Part shown: piece by piece, positions 8,347 to 16,420 of the stretch | Layout of the letters: each line of letters starts with the position of its first letter | Numbering within the stretch: the stretch's first letter is position 1 | Assembly: GCF_042661465.1 (NCBI RefSeq) | Contig: NZ_JBHSWE010000001.1 | Location: 2,914,001-2,978,000 of the forward strand | DNA: 64,000 nucleotides | Reading direction: 5' to 3' | DNA from: Marinobacterium_A aestuariivivens | Lineage (GTDB): Bacteria > Pseudomonadota > Gammaproteobacteria > Pseudomonadales > Balneatricaceae | Notes under the pieces: model-generated | The model's database searches: none | What the model saw: the letters and a program-made list of their open reading frames with translations, nothing else | Told to the model about the DNA's origin: nothing | Made by a program: the position numbers and the translations under genes

Positions 8347-9260
8347 CACAGGCTCCTGAGGAAATAGCGGCTGCCGGGATCAGGGTCTCGCTCAAGCCCG
8401 CCCCGGCGTTCCTTGTCGGGCCTTGTGGACTCCACCACCACGTTGATCTGTTCGATCCTGAGCTGTGGCGCTGCGCTTTGAGGCGACGGGCTTCGACGGG
8501 ACGGCCCTGCCGGCTCGCGCAGCCAGGTTGCCGCTGTCGAAACCGGGGATGGCGGCGGCCGCTCCGTGACGCCGTGCTGTGCGACCGGATGGCTAAGCTG
8601 CCGTTGCAGCGGCTCGCGCCCCTCCCGCCCCTCCCGCGGCATGGGGCCGTTCTGTTGCCGCGATTCGCGGATTTCCGTGTAACTGACGGACCGGTGCTGA
8701 GAGATACCCTGTTCAGGCACAGGGCGTGCCGCGGCTTTAACCGATACCTCCGCACGCTTGCCGGCAGCGGCTTCGGCAGCGGGCGACGCCTGCGGATCGA
8801 GTCCGCGGGCAGTGGTTTCGGGCGACTGGGCAGAGGCGGGCGTGTCGCCGATATCAGCTCCGGCGGGCGCACCCGGCTGGCGTCGTTGCATCAGGATTCG
8901 CTCGGATCTTTCCACCAGGGTCTGCTGACTCAAGCGCAGCAGGTGCTCATGCAGGGTCGGCTGCGTGCTGGCCGGTCCGTCGGACCCGGCGGCGCCCTTC
9001 GCGGGTTTTGCTGCAGCGACGTGTTCGCGAGCGGGCTGAACATCGAAGGACTTGGGCTCGCCGTCATCAGGCTCGATCGTCGCCGCGTGCTCTGGCGGGA
9101 GCTGCGAAGGCGCAACGGTGTTACCGGCCTCTGTGCCGGAGTTGGCAGTGTCGCTTCCACCCGGCACGGTCAGTTCGACGGCGTCTTCAAAGCAGGTGGG
9201 GTTTAGCCCGGTGCCGCGCCGGTCCCGGGCATCGGCCACGATATCCGCCAGGTAGCCCAT
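8346..9260 (-). CDS. Low-complexity eCIS-associated protein of unknown function
   Basis: 304 residues. It has a short structured N-terminus (MGYLADIVADARDRRGTG), a long Ala/Pro/Ser/Glu-rich probably disordered middle (about 35-265), and a conserved-looking C-terminus with LRIEQINVVVES and RYFLRSL. No signal peptide or membrane helix is visible. It overlaps its neighbours at both ends by a few bases. Proteins with a disordered body and a short C-terminal hydrophobic beta motif occur at this place in several eCIS operons, but their job is not established. Cargo adaptor, tape-measure-like spacer and assembly scaffold are all possible. Confidence 0.6.
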   Translation of the reverse strand: MGYLADIVADARDRRGTGLNPTCFEDAVELTVPGGSDTANSGTEAGNTVAPSQLPPEHAATIEPDDGEPKSFDVQPAREHVAAAKPAKGAAGSDGPASTQPTLHEHLLRLSQQTLVERSERILMQRRQPGAPAGADIGDTPASAQSPETTARGLDPQASPAAEAAAGKRAEVSVKAAARPVPEQGISQHRSVSYTEIRESRQQNGPMPREGREGREPLQRQLSHPVAQHGVTERPPPSPVSTAATWLREPAGPSRRSPSPQSAAPQLRIEQINVVVESTRPDKERRGGLERDPDPGSRYFLRSL

Positions 9261-10078
9261 CAGTTTCCGGCCTCCGCGCCGCTATTGCCCCGGTTGGCTT
9301 CGATCAGCTGCAGGTAGTGGTGGCGCCGCCGTCTCGGCAGATCCAGGATCTCGCGTTGCGACCAGTGATAGGTGCTGGCCAGCAGATGGATCTCGGCGAG
9401 CAGGTTGTCGGGCGAGGTGTCGAGGCTCTGGTACGGGTCCACGTCGACGGTATTTTCCGTCTGGCACTGGGGACAGGGTGCCAGCAGCTGCAGGGCGACT
9501 TCCGGCGCCATGGCTTCAAGAGCCTGGTCCAGCTGTTCGATATCCTGCAGTGACAGCGTCGTCATATCGGGAGCGGGCCGCAGCAGCCCGGCCAGCAGCT
9601 GCCGTTGCTGCTCTTCTGCAGTTGCGCCGGGATCCAGGCGTGCCTGGTCGGACCCCGTGGGCAGCCTGAGCCGGTAACCGGCCGCGCCGATCTTTACGGA
9701 CTTTTCGGGGTAACCGCCCCCGGCGGTTTTGACCGGCAGGGTGGAGGGCCGGTAGCTCAGATCGAAGAGCGCATCGCAGGCGTTGCAGCGCACGGTGAGC
9801 CAGCGCGGACTGTCGTCCAGCAGGGCGCTCAACTGACGCATCAGGAACTGGCGATCGCCCACCACCAAGTGTTCGACGAGCAGGGCGTCCGGTTCCCGGC
9901 CGGCCAGGGTGGCCAGGGCGCAGGCGAGCACCGCGGTCACCCTGTCCGCGGTACAGCCGTCGTCCGCGGCCGCTTCCGCCAGCGACAGTTCCAGCTCGCC
10001 GCAGAGGGGCTTGAAGCGATAGTCCCGATGCAGTTCGCCGTCGATGACGAGGCCGCCCGGCAGGGATCGGGGTGTCAT
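9260..10078 (-). CDS. eCIS baseplate-associated protein with two CxxC motifs (T4 gp26/gp51-like hub chaperone type)
   Basis: 272 residues. Two CxxC pairs, in CNACDALF (about residue 96) and CPQCQTEN (about residue 202), probably bind one metal ion. Between and after them lie helical segments such as LSLQDIEQLDQALEAMAPEV and LAEIHLLASTYHWSQREIL. The last resembles the 'WSxxEILxLPxxRR' helix of phage baseplate assembly chaperones and of tail assembly proteins encoded after the tube gene. I infer a chaperone or minor baseplate part. ATG overlaps the tube stop (ATGA), and the stop overlaps the next ATG. The family name is tentative. Confidence 0.6.
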   Translation of the reverse strand: MTPRSLPGGLVIDGELHRDYRFKPLCGELELSLAEAAADDGCTADRVTAVLACALATLAGREPDALLVEHLVVGDRQFLMRQLSALLDDSPRWLTVRCNACDALFDLSYRPSTLPVKTAGGGYPEKSVKIGAAGYRLRLPTGSDQARLDPGATAEEQQRQLLAGLLRPAPDMTTLSLQDIEQLDQALEAMAPEVALQLLAPCPQCQTENTVDVDPYQSLDTSPDNLLAEIHLLASTYHWSQREILDLPRRRRHHYLQLIEANRGNSGAEAGN

Positions 10079-10587
10079 CAGCTTTCCGTCGGCTCAGTGA
10101 TCGCCAGATCCCGTTCCCAGCCCTCGTGCTGCAGCACGATGGTCTGGATACCCACCGCATTCATGGTGCCGGCGTCGAATTCCGGTAGCGCCTGGTACTC
10201 CGACACCCAGGCGCGGTGCAGCATGTAACTGATGACAGGGGTGCCCTGCAGGTTGAGCACGTTGAGCGTGATGTCCTTGCGGTAGTTGAGCAGGGACATG
10301 GCGGCGTTGCCCTTGATGTTGTTGACCAGGTTGGCCCAGTTCTCGAAAACCGGATCGTGTGTCAGCCCCTGCTCGAGGGTAACCGGTTCGTAACTGGTAC
10401 CGCCCGGCATCACCCTTTCGTGGGCGGGGTCGCCGGCCGAGCGCCATTTGACGGCTTCGGTGGTCTTTTTCAGAACGCTCATCTTGCGCAGTCCCGCCAC
10501 GACCTGGCCATCGATCACCACCTGAAACATGAAGGTGCGATAGGGGTCGTAGCGATGGGTGTTGACGGGAAAAATAGGAGCGGCCAT
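10078..10587 (-). CDS. Contractile injection system inner tube protein (Hcp/gp19-like, Afp1-type)
   Basis: 169 residues from the ATG at 10587, preceded by GAGGAG; an upstream in-frame ATG at 10623 would overlap the sheath gene and has no good ribosome site. The sequence YRTFMFQVVIDGQVVAGLRK, then GGTSYEPVTLEQGLTHDPVF and ITLNVLNLQG, is the typical phage-tail tube / gp19 fold whose hexamers stack into the conduit. It lies 19 bases after the sheath gene, the usual sheath-tube order. Only one canonical tube gene and one sheath gene are visible, fewer than the multiple copies in Afp. Confidence 0.88.
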   Translation of the reverse strand: MAAPIFPVNTHRYDPYRTFMFQVVIDGQVVAGLRKMSVLKKTTEAVKWRSAGDPAHERVMPGGTSYEPVTLEQGLTHDPVFENWANLVNNIKGNAAMSLLNYRKDITLNVLNLQGTPVISYMLHRAWVSEYQALPEFDAGTMNAVGIQTIVLQHEGWERDLAITEPTES

Positions 10588-10606
10588 GAGTTCTCTCCTC
10601 GCTCGG

Positions 10607-12906
10607 TCAGGATTGTTCGCCAACTTTCTGCTGGATGCGGATGATGACGAACTCGGCGGGTTTCAGAGGGGCAAAGCCGACCTGCACGATGACCTGGCCG
10701 CGATCGATATCGCCCTGGGTCATGGTGTCGCCGAGTTTGCATCGCACGAAATAGGCCTGGTCGGCGGTGGCGCCCTGGAACGCACCGGCGCGGAAGAGTC
10801 CGTTCATGAAGGAGCCGATGTTGCCTCGCAGGGCGCCCCAGAGCGGCTCGTCGTTGGGTTCGAACACCGCCCACTGGATACCGTTGTAGATACTCTGCTC
10901 GATAAAGATCGCGGTCCGGCGCACCGGCACATAGCGCCATTCCGGCGAGGCCCGGGTCGCCAGGGTACGGCTGCCCCAGATCACCGAGCTGTATCCCGGC
11001 AGGCGGCGAATGACATTGACGCCCAGGGGTTGAGCTGATCCTGTTCCAGGTCTTCGGCGGCGAACTGCAATGCCGCCACGCCGTTCAGTTGCGTCTCGAC
11101 ACCGGCGGGCGCCTTCCATACGCCGCGACGGGCATCGGTGCGCGCCCACTGGCCGGCCGCGAGGGACGAGGGCGCAATGGCGACAGTCCTGGGCGCGGTG
11201 GGGTTGCGGTCGGCGTCGTAGGCCGGGTTGGCGACGCTGACCCAGGGGTAGTAGAACACGCTGTAGGTCGAGGTCGGCAGACCCAGCGATTTCACAGTGG
11301 TGGCCTGGTCCAGCTCCAGTCCCGAAGGCGGGTCCAGGATCAGCATGCGATTGCGCATGTTTTCGCAGTGCGCCAGGGTTTCGGTGATGACCGGGTTGGT
11401 ACCGCTCTCGGGCCAGGGATTGCCCGGCAGCACGATAATGCTGACGTCCCTGACCTTGCGCAGGACGTTGGCATAGAAGGCGTTGTATTCCGCCGCGCTT
11501 GGGGCGTTGGCGACGCCGCCGGTGAGCGGCACGCCCTGCTCCAGCAGACCGAGGCTTTCGATCGGGATCACCTGGCTGACACCCAGTTCACGCTGGCGTC
11601 CCGCCGTGGCCACCGGGTTGTCGGCGGCATTCATGCCGAGGATATCGGCAAGGTCGCCGTCGGTCACCTGAATACCCGACACCCTGACCGCCGACGAGCC
11701 CGAGCTGAAGCTGAACCGGGTCGCACCGGCGTCGTAACGCGCGGAAAAGCCGGCCAGCGATTCGCGACCATTGGCCCCAGCCCGCACCGCATTCTGAATG
11801 GCGAGGGCGATGGCGGCGCCGGACGTATCGTTATTGCCGGTCAGGTTCAGTTCGGCGGTATCCAGCGAAAGCGCGACCTCATGACCGTCGATACTCAGCG
11901 TGAGGCTGGTCACACCCAGTGCGGCGACACTGGTCGCGAAAGGCAGGTCGCCGGCGTCGACGGTGGCGCCGGTGATGCTGGCCGTATCCTCGGGCCTGAG
12001 GCGAAGCAGTTCGGCAAGATCGCCCCCGAATATTTCCACCGAGGCCAGGCTGCCGTCTTCGGCGGCGGTAAGGGTGAAGCGGTCGGTGGCACCGTCCCAG
12101 CTGGCGCTGAAGGTCTGGTAGGCATCCTGCGGTCCCAGGGACTGGACCGCGCTTTCAATGGCGCTGGCAACGTCGCCGGGGTCGTCTGCGGGCGTAACCG
12201 TCACCGAGATCTGTTCGGTCTGCAGCCCGTTGATGGCCAGGTTCATCAGCATCGAGCTACCGGTTGCTGCGGCAAAGGGGTTCGGGTCCGGCAGAGCCCC
12301 TCCCACCAGGCTGGCGGCCTGGTAATTGGCCTCCACCGCAGATCCCAGCGTCAGGCTGAGGAGTCTGGATTCGCCGTTGACCCGCGTCAGGGCGTAATCG
12401 GGCGAATCGGCATTCATCGACAGGTTGCTGAACGCCTCGTCCACCACCAGTTCGCCGTCCTCGCGATGTCCGGCCACCAGGTCGAACAAATCTGCGTCCG
12501 CATCCGGTTTTATGATCTGCACGTAGACGTCATTGCCCCAGCCGCCGACGTTGCTGGCACTGACGACGAGGCCGGCATCCGCGAGAGAGCCTGCGCCGGC
12601 AGGTCCTTCGCCGTCGACACCGACGCTGGCGGCGGCGGAGCCCTCGCCCGCCAGGCGGCAGATGTAAGCGGCGCCGCCACCGTTGAGATAGAAGGACTGC
12701 ACCGCCAGCCCCATGGCGTCGTCAGCACCGGCGACGCCGCCGAAATCGCGAACGTAGTCGTCGAACTTGCCGATCAGGGTGGCGCCGGTCGGTCCGCGTG
12801 AACAGGCCCCGACGAAGGCGGTGACGGATGTCGAAACGCCCTCTATGGGTCTGGCGCCACTGGGGACTTCTTCGATGTAGACGCCGGGATGTAGATAGCT
12901 TGCCAT
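10607..12906 (-). CDS. Contractile sheath protein with a large internal insertion, frameshifted
   Basis: About 766 residues once a missing C near 11024-11029 is restored. The N-terminus HPGVYIEEVPSGARPIEGVS and TAFVGACSRGPTGA, and the C-terminal domain (LGVNVIRRLPGYSSVIWGSR, then FIEQSIYNGIQWAVFEPNDE), are unmistakable contractile tail sheath. Residues about 215-435 are extra compared with small sheaths and hold two similar modules of about 95 residues. Each begins with an 'LxLxIxG' strand and ends with an 'F.A..D.AT.RF....GDLAxxL' pattern. The sheath contracts to drive the tube through a target membrane. It is the first gene of the operon, with its own 5' region (12907-13334). The frameshift sits 11 codons before the C-terminal sheath domain and is probably a sequencing error. 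Confidence 0.88.
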
Positions 12907-13334
12907 GCTCTGACTCCTGAAGGTGAAGTCCAGGAGAGACCGGCAAGCGAGCGGGCAGACGGCCGCCGGGGCTTCCCTTTTCCCCTGAATGCTGAATCCC
13001 TGTTACTGCGACTGTGGGCGGGTTCTAACGCTTGTTTTAACGTAGTTCAGGATGATAGCGGGCCAAGTTGAGAGTCCTGCAACAAAAAATCAGGTTAAAT
13101 GAGTGGGATTTTAGAAGGGTTACTGTTGTTTGTATTTTGAGTCGTTGTCGGTTCGGATCGTGCCGATAATGTTTGTCTTTGGCGTCAGGCGTGGCGTTGC
13201 ATGTCGTGGATTGCAAACACTGTCTTTGCAATGAAATTTATCAATCGGCTTGCGTGTTCCGATAGTTTATCGGACAGACGCCTGAGGTACGGAACGGCGG
13301 CAGCCCCGGGGGCCAGGGGCTGCCGGATGCGCGC
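12907..13334. promoter_or_regulatory. AT-rich intergenic leader of the eCIS operon with two perfect palindromes
   Basis: No gene is evident in this 428-base gap. The part at 13040-13260 is much richer in A+T than its surroundings and should hold the sheath promoter. I see no convincing -35/-10 pair. Two perfect inverted repeats stand out: TTGCAAA and TTTGCAA separated by 7 bases (13211-13231), and TCCGATA and TATCGGA separated by 3 bases (13258-13274). Either could be an operator. A GC-rich hairpin at about 13298-13325, with no clear T run, may end the transcript of the membrane protein gene. Confidence 0.45.
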
Positions 13335-14657
13335 TCATAGCTGCCAGCGGGCGAAGCGCCGGCGCCAGCGTGGCAGCAGCGAACCGAGGCGACCGCCGCG
13401 GGACTCGAGCATAGAACCCACCAGAATGGCCAGCATGCCGATCAGCGCCAGGCTGAGCCAGCCTCCGAGATCGAACACCACCAGGATGCGGAACAGCAGG
13501 TAGACCAGGCCGCAAGCGGCGATCAGCAGGCCGCTGGCGAACAGCAGCAGGTGTCGTCCCAGCCGCCCCAAGGTCGCCAGCACCGCCCCCGCGACGATGG
13601 CTGTCAGCGCTGTTCCCGGGCCGCCGAAAAGCACCAGATTGCCGAGCAGCCCGCCGACCAGTGCCAGCATCGACATCACCCGGTACAGTGGCGGGGCCAT
13701 TTTCACCCGGGTCGAGAGTTCGTAAAGCAGTGTTGCCGCCAGAAGGCTCGCGGCCGGCAGCAGCAGCTCTTCGGCCAGCCAGCCGTCGAGCAGCACGACG
13801 GTGCCTGTGGCGATCAGCGGCGTCAGCAGGGCACTGCCGACCTCCAGCAGACCGCGCAGGATGGATTGCCCCGGCAGCAGCAGACTCAGCTGGCGGGCGG
13901 CCAGGAACAGGATCAGCAGGCTGGAGGTGAACAGAAAGGCTCCGGCGTCATAAAGCCAGAGACTGCGACCCATCAGTATCGCCGGTGGCAGGTACTGCAG
14001 CAGGCGGGCGAGCATGCCGTCCGGTGTGCGGGCGCAGAGGTGCTGCTCGCGATTGCGCTCGTTGTTCGCCAGTGTCAGCAGGGCCAGTGGCAGCGCCATG
14101 GCCGCGATCAGTGTCGGGTCGCGCACCGGAATCAGCAGTGCGACGTTGCCGGCCAGGTACAGCAGTGACAGTGATTTTCCGAGCGGCCGGGCCAGTATCC
14201 GGAAGCCCAGCCAGGTCAGCGGTGCCAGCAGCAATGTGGCGACGCCGACGGTGACGCCGGTCGTGGTCAGGGAGTCCAGCTGCCAATGGGCGTAGTCCGG
14301 GTAGGAGGGCAGGCCGCTGCCGAGCCGGGCATAGAGGAAGGCGCCGAGAATCGCGAAATTGACCGGTACCGACACCAGGGACAGACTCGTCAGCAGGCGG
14401 GCGCCCCGGGGCTCGCGCAGCCAGTGACCGCTGGCCAGTCCCAGGCCGCACAGGAGCAGGCTGTGGCCGAGCAGCAGGACGTAGCGCAGCAGATCGTTGC
14501 TGTCCTGCCAGCCCTGTACCAGGAAACTGTACATCGCCACCAGCAGGGCCGCCGCGCCGGCCAGGCGCAGCAGTTGCGGCAAACGTTGCATCAGCTGGGG
14601 CGGCGTGAAGGTTTCTTCGGCAATGGTCGGCTCCCGGGCCTCGTCGAGACGGTTCAT
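13335..14657 (-). CDS. Polytopic inner membrane protein, family not recognised
   Basis: 440 residues. A polar N-terminus of about 25 residues is followed by roughly 12 hydrophobic segments packed with leucine, for example LLRLAGAAALLVAMYSFLV, LLLGHSLLLCGLGLASGHWL and LLLFASGLLIAACGLVYLLF. The C-terminus is short and arginine-rich (LLPRWRRRFARW). It has the look of DUF2157/DUF4401-type membrane proteins, but I cannot assign a family. Its ATG overlaps the stop of the PspA-like gene by 4 bases, so the two are co-expressed and probably work together at the inner membrane. It points the same way as the eCIS operon but is separated from it by 428 bases. Confidence 0.65.
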   Translation of the reverse strand: MNRLDEAREPTIAEETFTPPQLMQRLPQLLRLAGAAALLVAMYSFLVQGWQDSNDLLRYVLLLGHSLLLCGLGLASGHWLREPRGARLLTSLSLVSVPVNFAILGAFLYARLGSGLPSYPDYAHWQLDSLTTTGVTVGVATLLLAPLTWLGFRILARPLGKSLSLLYLAGNVALLIPVRDPTLIAAMALPLALLTLANNERNREQHLCARTPDGMLARLLQYLPPAILMGRSLWLYDAGAFLFTSSLLILFLAARQLSLLLPGQSILRGLLEVGSALLTPLIATGTVVLLDGWLAEELLLPAASLLAATLLYELSTRVKMAPPLYRVMSMLALVGGLLGNLVLFGGPGTALTAIVAGAVLATLGRLGRHLLLFASGLLIAACGLVYLLFRILVVFDLGGWLSLALIGMLAILVGSMLESRGGRLGSLLPRWRRRFARWQL

Positions 14658-15298
14658 TGTTTCTTCTCCTGTTGCAGCAATACATCGAGCTCGGCGCGCA
14701 GGTCTTCATCTCTCTCGCGGCGACTGAAACCCTCGTCCAGCGGATCTTCGGGGGCGATGTCCCGGAGGCTGAGTTCCCGCTCGGTCAGGCGCGTATCCCA
14801 GCGTTCGAAGCAGGCTTCCACTTCCCGCAGCAGCTCGGTCTCCTGACCGGCCGTCCGGGCAGCGGTGCCGCACTGGCGTGCCCGCATCAGTGTATGGCGC
14901 TGATGCAGAAGCTGCAGACGCGTTTCGCCCTCCTCGACGTCACGCATCAGCCGTGCGGCGCCGTCGCGGCAGCCGTCCAGGCTCTGCTGCAGACGTTCGG
15001 CTTCGCGGCGGCACTGGCGCCGCCGCTCGAGGCAGCTCAGGGCCCGGGCTTCATCCTCTGCCGCGCAGCGGCGGGCTCTTTCACCCCAGCGCCCGGTGTC
15101 TTCGCGCAGCCGGTCGATGCGATCGACAAGCTGCTGTTCGTCGCGCTGCATCTGGTTCAGGCGGGCCCGGGCCCGGGCAACCTGGTGTCGCAGCTCGTCG
15201 ATGCTGGTCTGTACGACCGCTTCGTGGTCTTCTATTTCGCTCACCACGCCGTCCAGGCGGGCGAAGAGGGTGGCCGATAGCCGTTTGATCAGCGACAT
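14654..15298 (-). CDS. PspA/IM30-like coiled-coil protein
   Basis: 214 residues, almost entirely predicted coiled coil. The N-terminus SLIKRLSATLFARLDGVVSE, then a run of heptads such as LRHQVARARARLNQMQRDEQ and a second long helix around ERRRQCRREAERLQQSL, follow the PspA/IM30 plan (normal length about 220). Bacterial PspA and Vipp1 are ESCRT-III-like membrane remodelling proteins that protect the inner membrane under stress. It forms a bicistron with the membrane protein downstream and is transcribed away from an XRE-type regulator. The homology is by architecture; few PspA signature residues can be checked by eye. Confidence 0.65.
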   Translation of the reverse strand: MSLIKRLSATLFARLDGVVSEIEDHEAVVQTSIDELRHQVARARARLNQMQRDEQQLVDRIDRLREDTGRWGERARRCAAEDEARALSCLERRRQCRREAERLQQSLDGCRDGAARLMRDVEEGETRLQLLHQRHTLMRARQCGTAARTAGQETELLREVEACFERWDTRLTERELSLRDIAPEDPLDEGFSRRERDEDLRAELDVLLQQEKKQ

Positions 15299-15429
15299 GG
15301 TGGGACGCCTCCTTGGAATGGGTTCGGAAGCATTCTTGGACTGAATCGAGGATTAATAAACCAGAATGGAAAAAGCACTGCTATTATCCACTTCAGGTAT
15401 ATAAAAACGATACTTTTGGCTGGGGTTTC

Positions 15430-16165
15430 ATGGCACAAACCGAAGCGATCATTGCCACCTTGAAGCGCACCCTGAGGGCCAGCGGCCTGACCTATGCCGA
15501 TGTCGCCCGCGGGCTCGGGATGAGCGAGGCCAACGTCAAGCGGCTGTTCGCCTCGGAGCGCTTCTCGCTCGCGCGGATCGAACAGATCTGCCAGCTGATG
15601 CAGATGGATCTGTCCGAGCTGTTTCAGCGTTACGAGAGTTCGCGTTCGCGTATCACCCGGCTGAGCGAGGAACAGGAGCGGGAACTGGTGGCGGACCCGC
15701 TGCTGCTGATGATCGCCGTCTTCGTGCAGAATCACCTCGGTTACGACGATATTATCGGGCGTTACAACATCAGCGAGCGCGACTGCATCCGCTGTCTGGC
15801 CAAGCTCGACCGGCTCCATGTCATCGATCTGCTGCCGAACAACCGCATCAAGTTGCGTATCGACGAGCGCTTCAGCTGGATTCCGGGGGCCGATCGAACG
15901 CTATTTCGAGCGCGAGGTCCAGCAGCAGTTTCTGCGCGGGGGCTTTCGCCGCAACGGCGCTACCCGGCTGTTCTTCACCGGCATGCTCAGCGAGCATTCG
16001 CGCCAGCTGATCGCCCGCCGGCTGGAGGCGCTGGGCCGTGAGATCGCCGACCTGCAGCGCCAGGACGCCAACCGCCCGGCGGAGGAGCGTCACAACACCG
16101 GTGTGCTGCTGGCCCTAAAGGAATGGGAGTTCTCGGCGGCGCAGCCGTTCCTTAAATCTCCGTAG
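15430..16165 (+). CDS. XRE-family transcriptional regulator, frameshifted
   Basis: An N-terminal helix-turn-helix (about residues 10-60, YADVARGLGMSEANVKRLF) is of the Cro/C1 type. The C-terminal part of about 180 residues has no obvious ligand domain but includes ISERDCIRCLAKLDRLHVID, suggesting a second winged-helix-like unit. The frame breaks at a run of five G at 15885-15889. Removing one G joins IPG to PIERYFEREVQQQFLR and gives a protein of about 244 residues ending at 16165. It is divergent from the PspA-like gene with 131 bases between the starts, so it may control that pair and itself. Confidence 0.7.
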
Positions 16166-16420
16166 TCAGTAGAGGCCCGTAGGCCGAAGCCCAACTCCGT
16201 GCCATCTGCGGCGAAACAACGTATCCCAATACCCTGGGGTTCGGGATCGCAAAATGCCAACCGAAACCGATCGATCGGGACTGCGATCGATATGATGGGT
16301 TAAGCGATGCCCGTACGACGCGGAAGCATTCAAGATTGCAGCCATCGCATCGCTGCACCCATCCTACAATTCTCCATAGCAATAGTGTTTCCGAAGCTTC
16401 GAAGTGGGGAGGGCAGGACG
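16166..16420. repeat. Intergenic region with an imperfect REP-like inverted repeat
   Basis: No coding capacity is visible. Around 16294-16372 an imperfect inverted repeat pairs GATGGGT with ACCCATC and GCGATG with CATCGC, followed by CCTACAA. This resembles the intergenic REP-type palindromes common in gammaproteobacteria. It ends about 50 bases before the start of the dehydrogenase gene, whose AGGGCAGGACG ribosome-binding region is at 16410-16420. Confidence 0.4.

Noticed and set aside
11089..12801. A 570-codon plus-strand frame opposite the sheath gene
   Set aside because: Antisense shadow of the sheath; no domain seen.
1..12906. Interpretation of the locus as a prophage or a type VI secretion system
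   Set aside because: No capsid, portal, terminase, integrase, lysis, ClpV, TssJLM or other T6SS membrane-complex gene is visible, while the AAA+ ATPase with DUF4255 pair is specific to eCIS.
10607..12906. The sheath frameshift as programmed ribosomal frameshifting
   Set aside because: The site (a C run before TGGG) lacks a slippery X-XXY-YYZ heptamer, and similar breaks occur at G/C runs in many unrelated genes of the window, so a sequence error explains it better.
13060..13090. Possible sigma-54 promoter upstream of the sheath gene (TTGGCCCGC)
   Set aside because: The downstream TTGC element at the required 4-5 base distance is missing, and there is no enhancer-binding regulator nearby.
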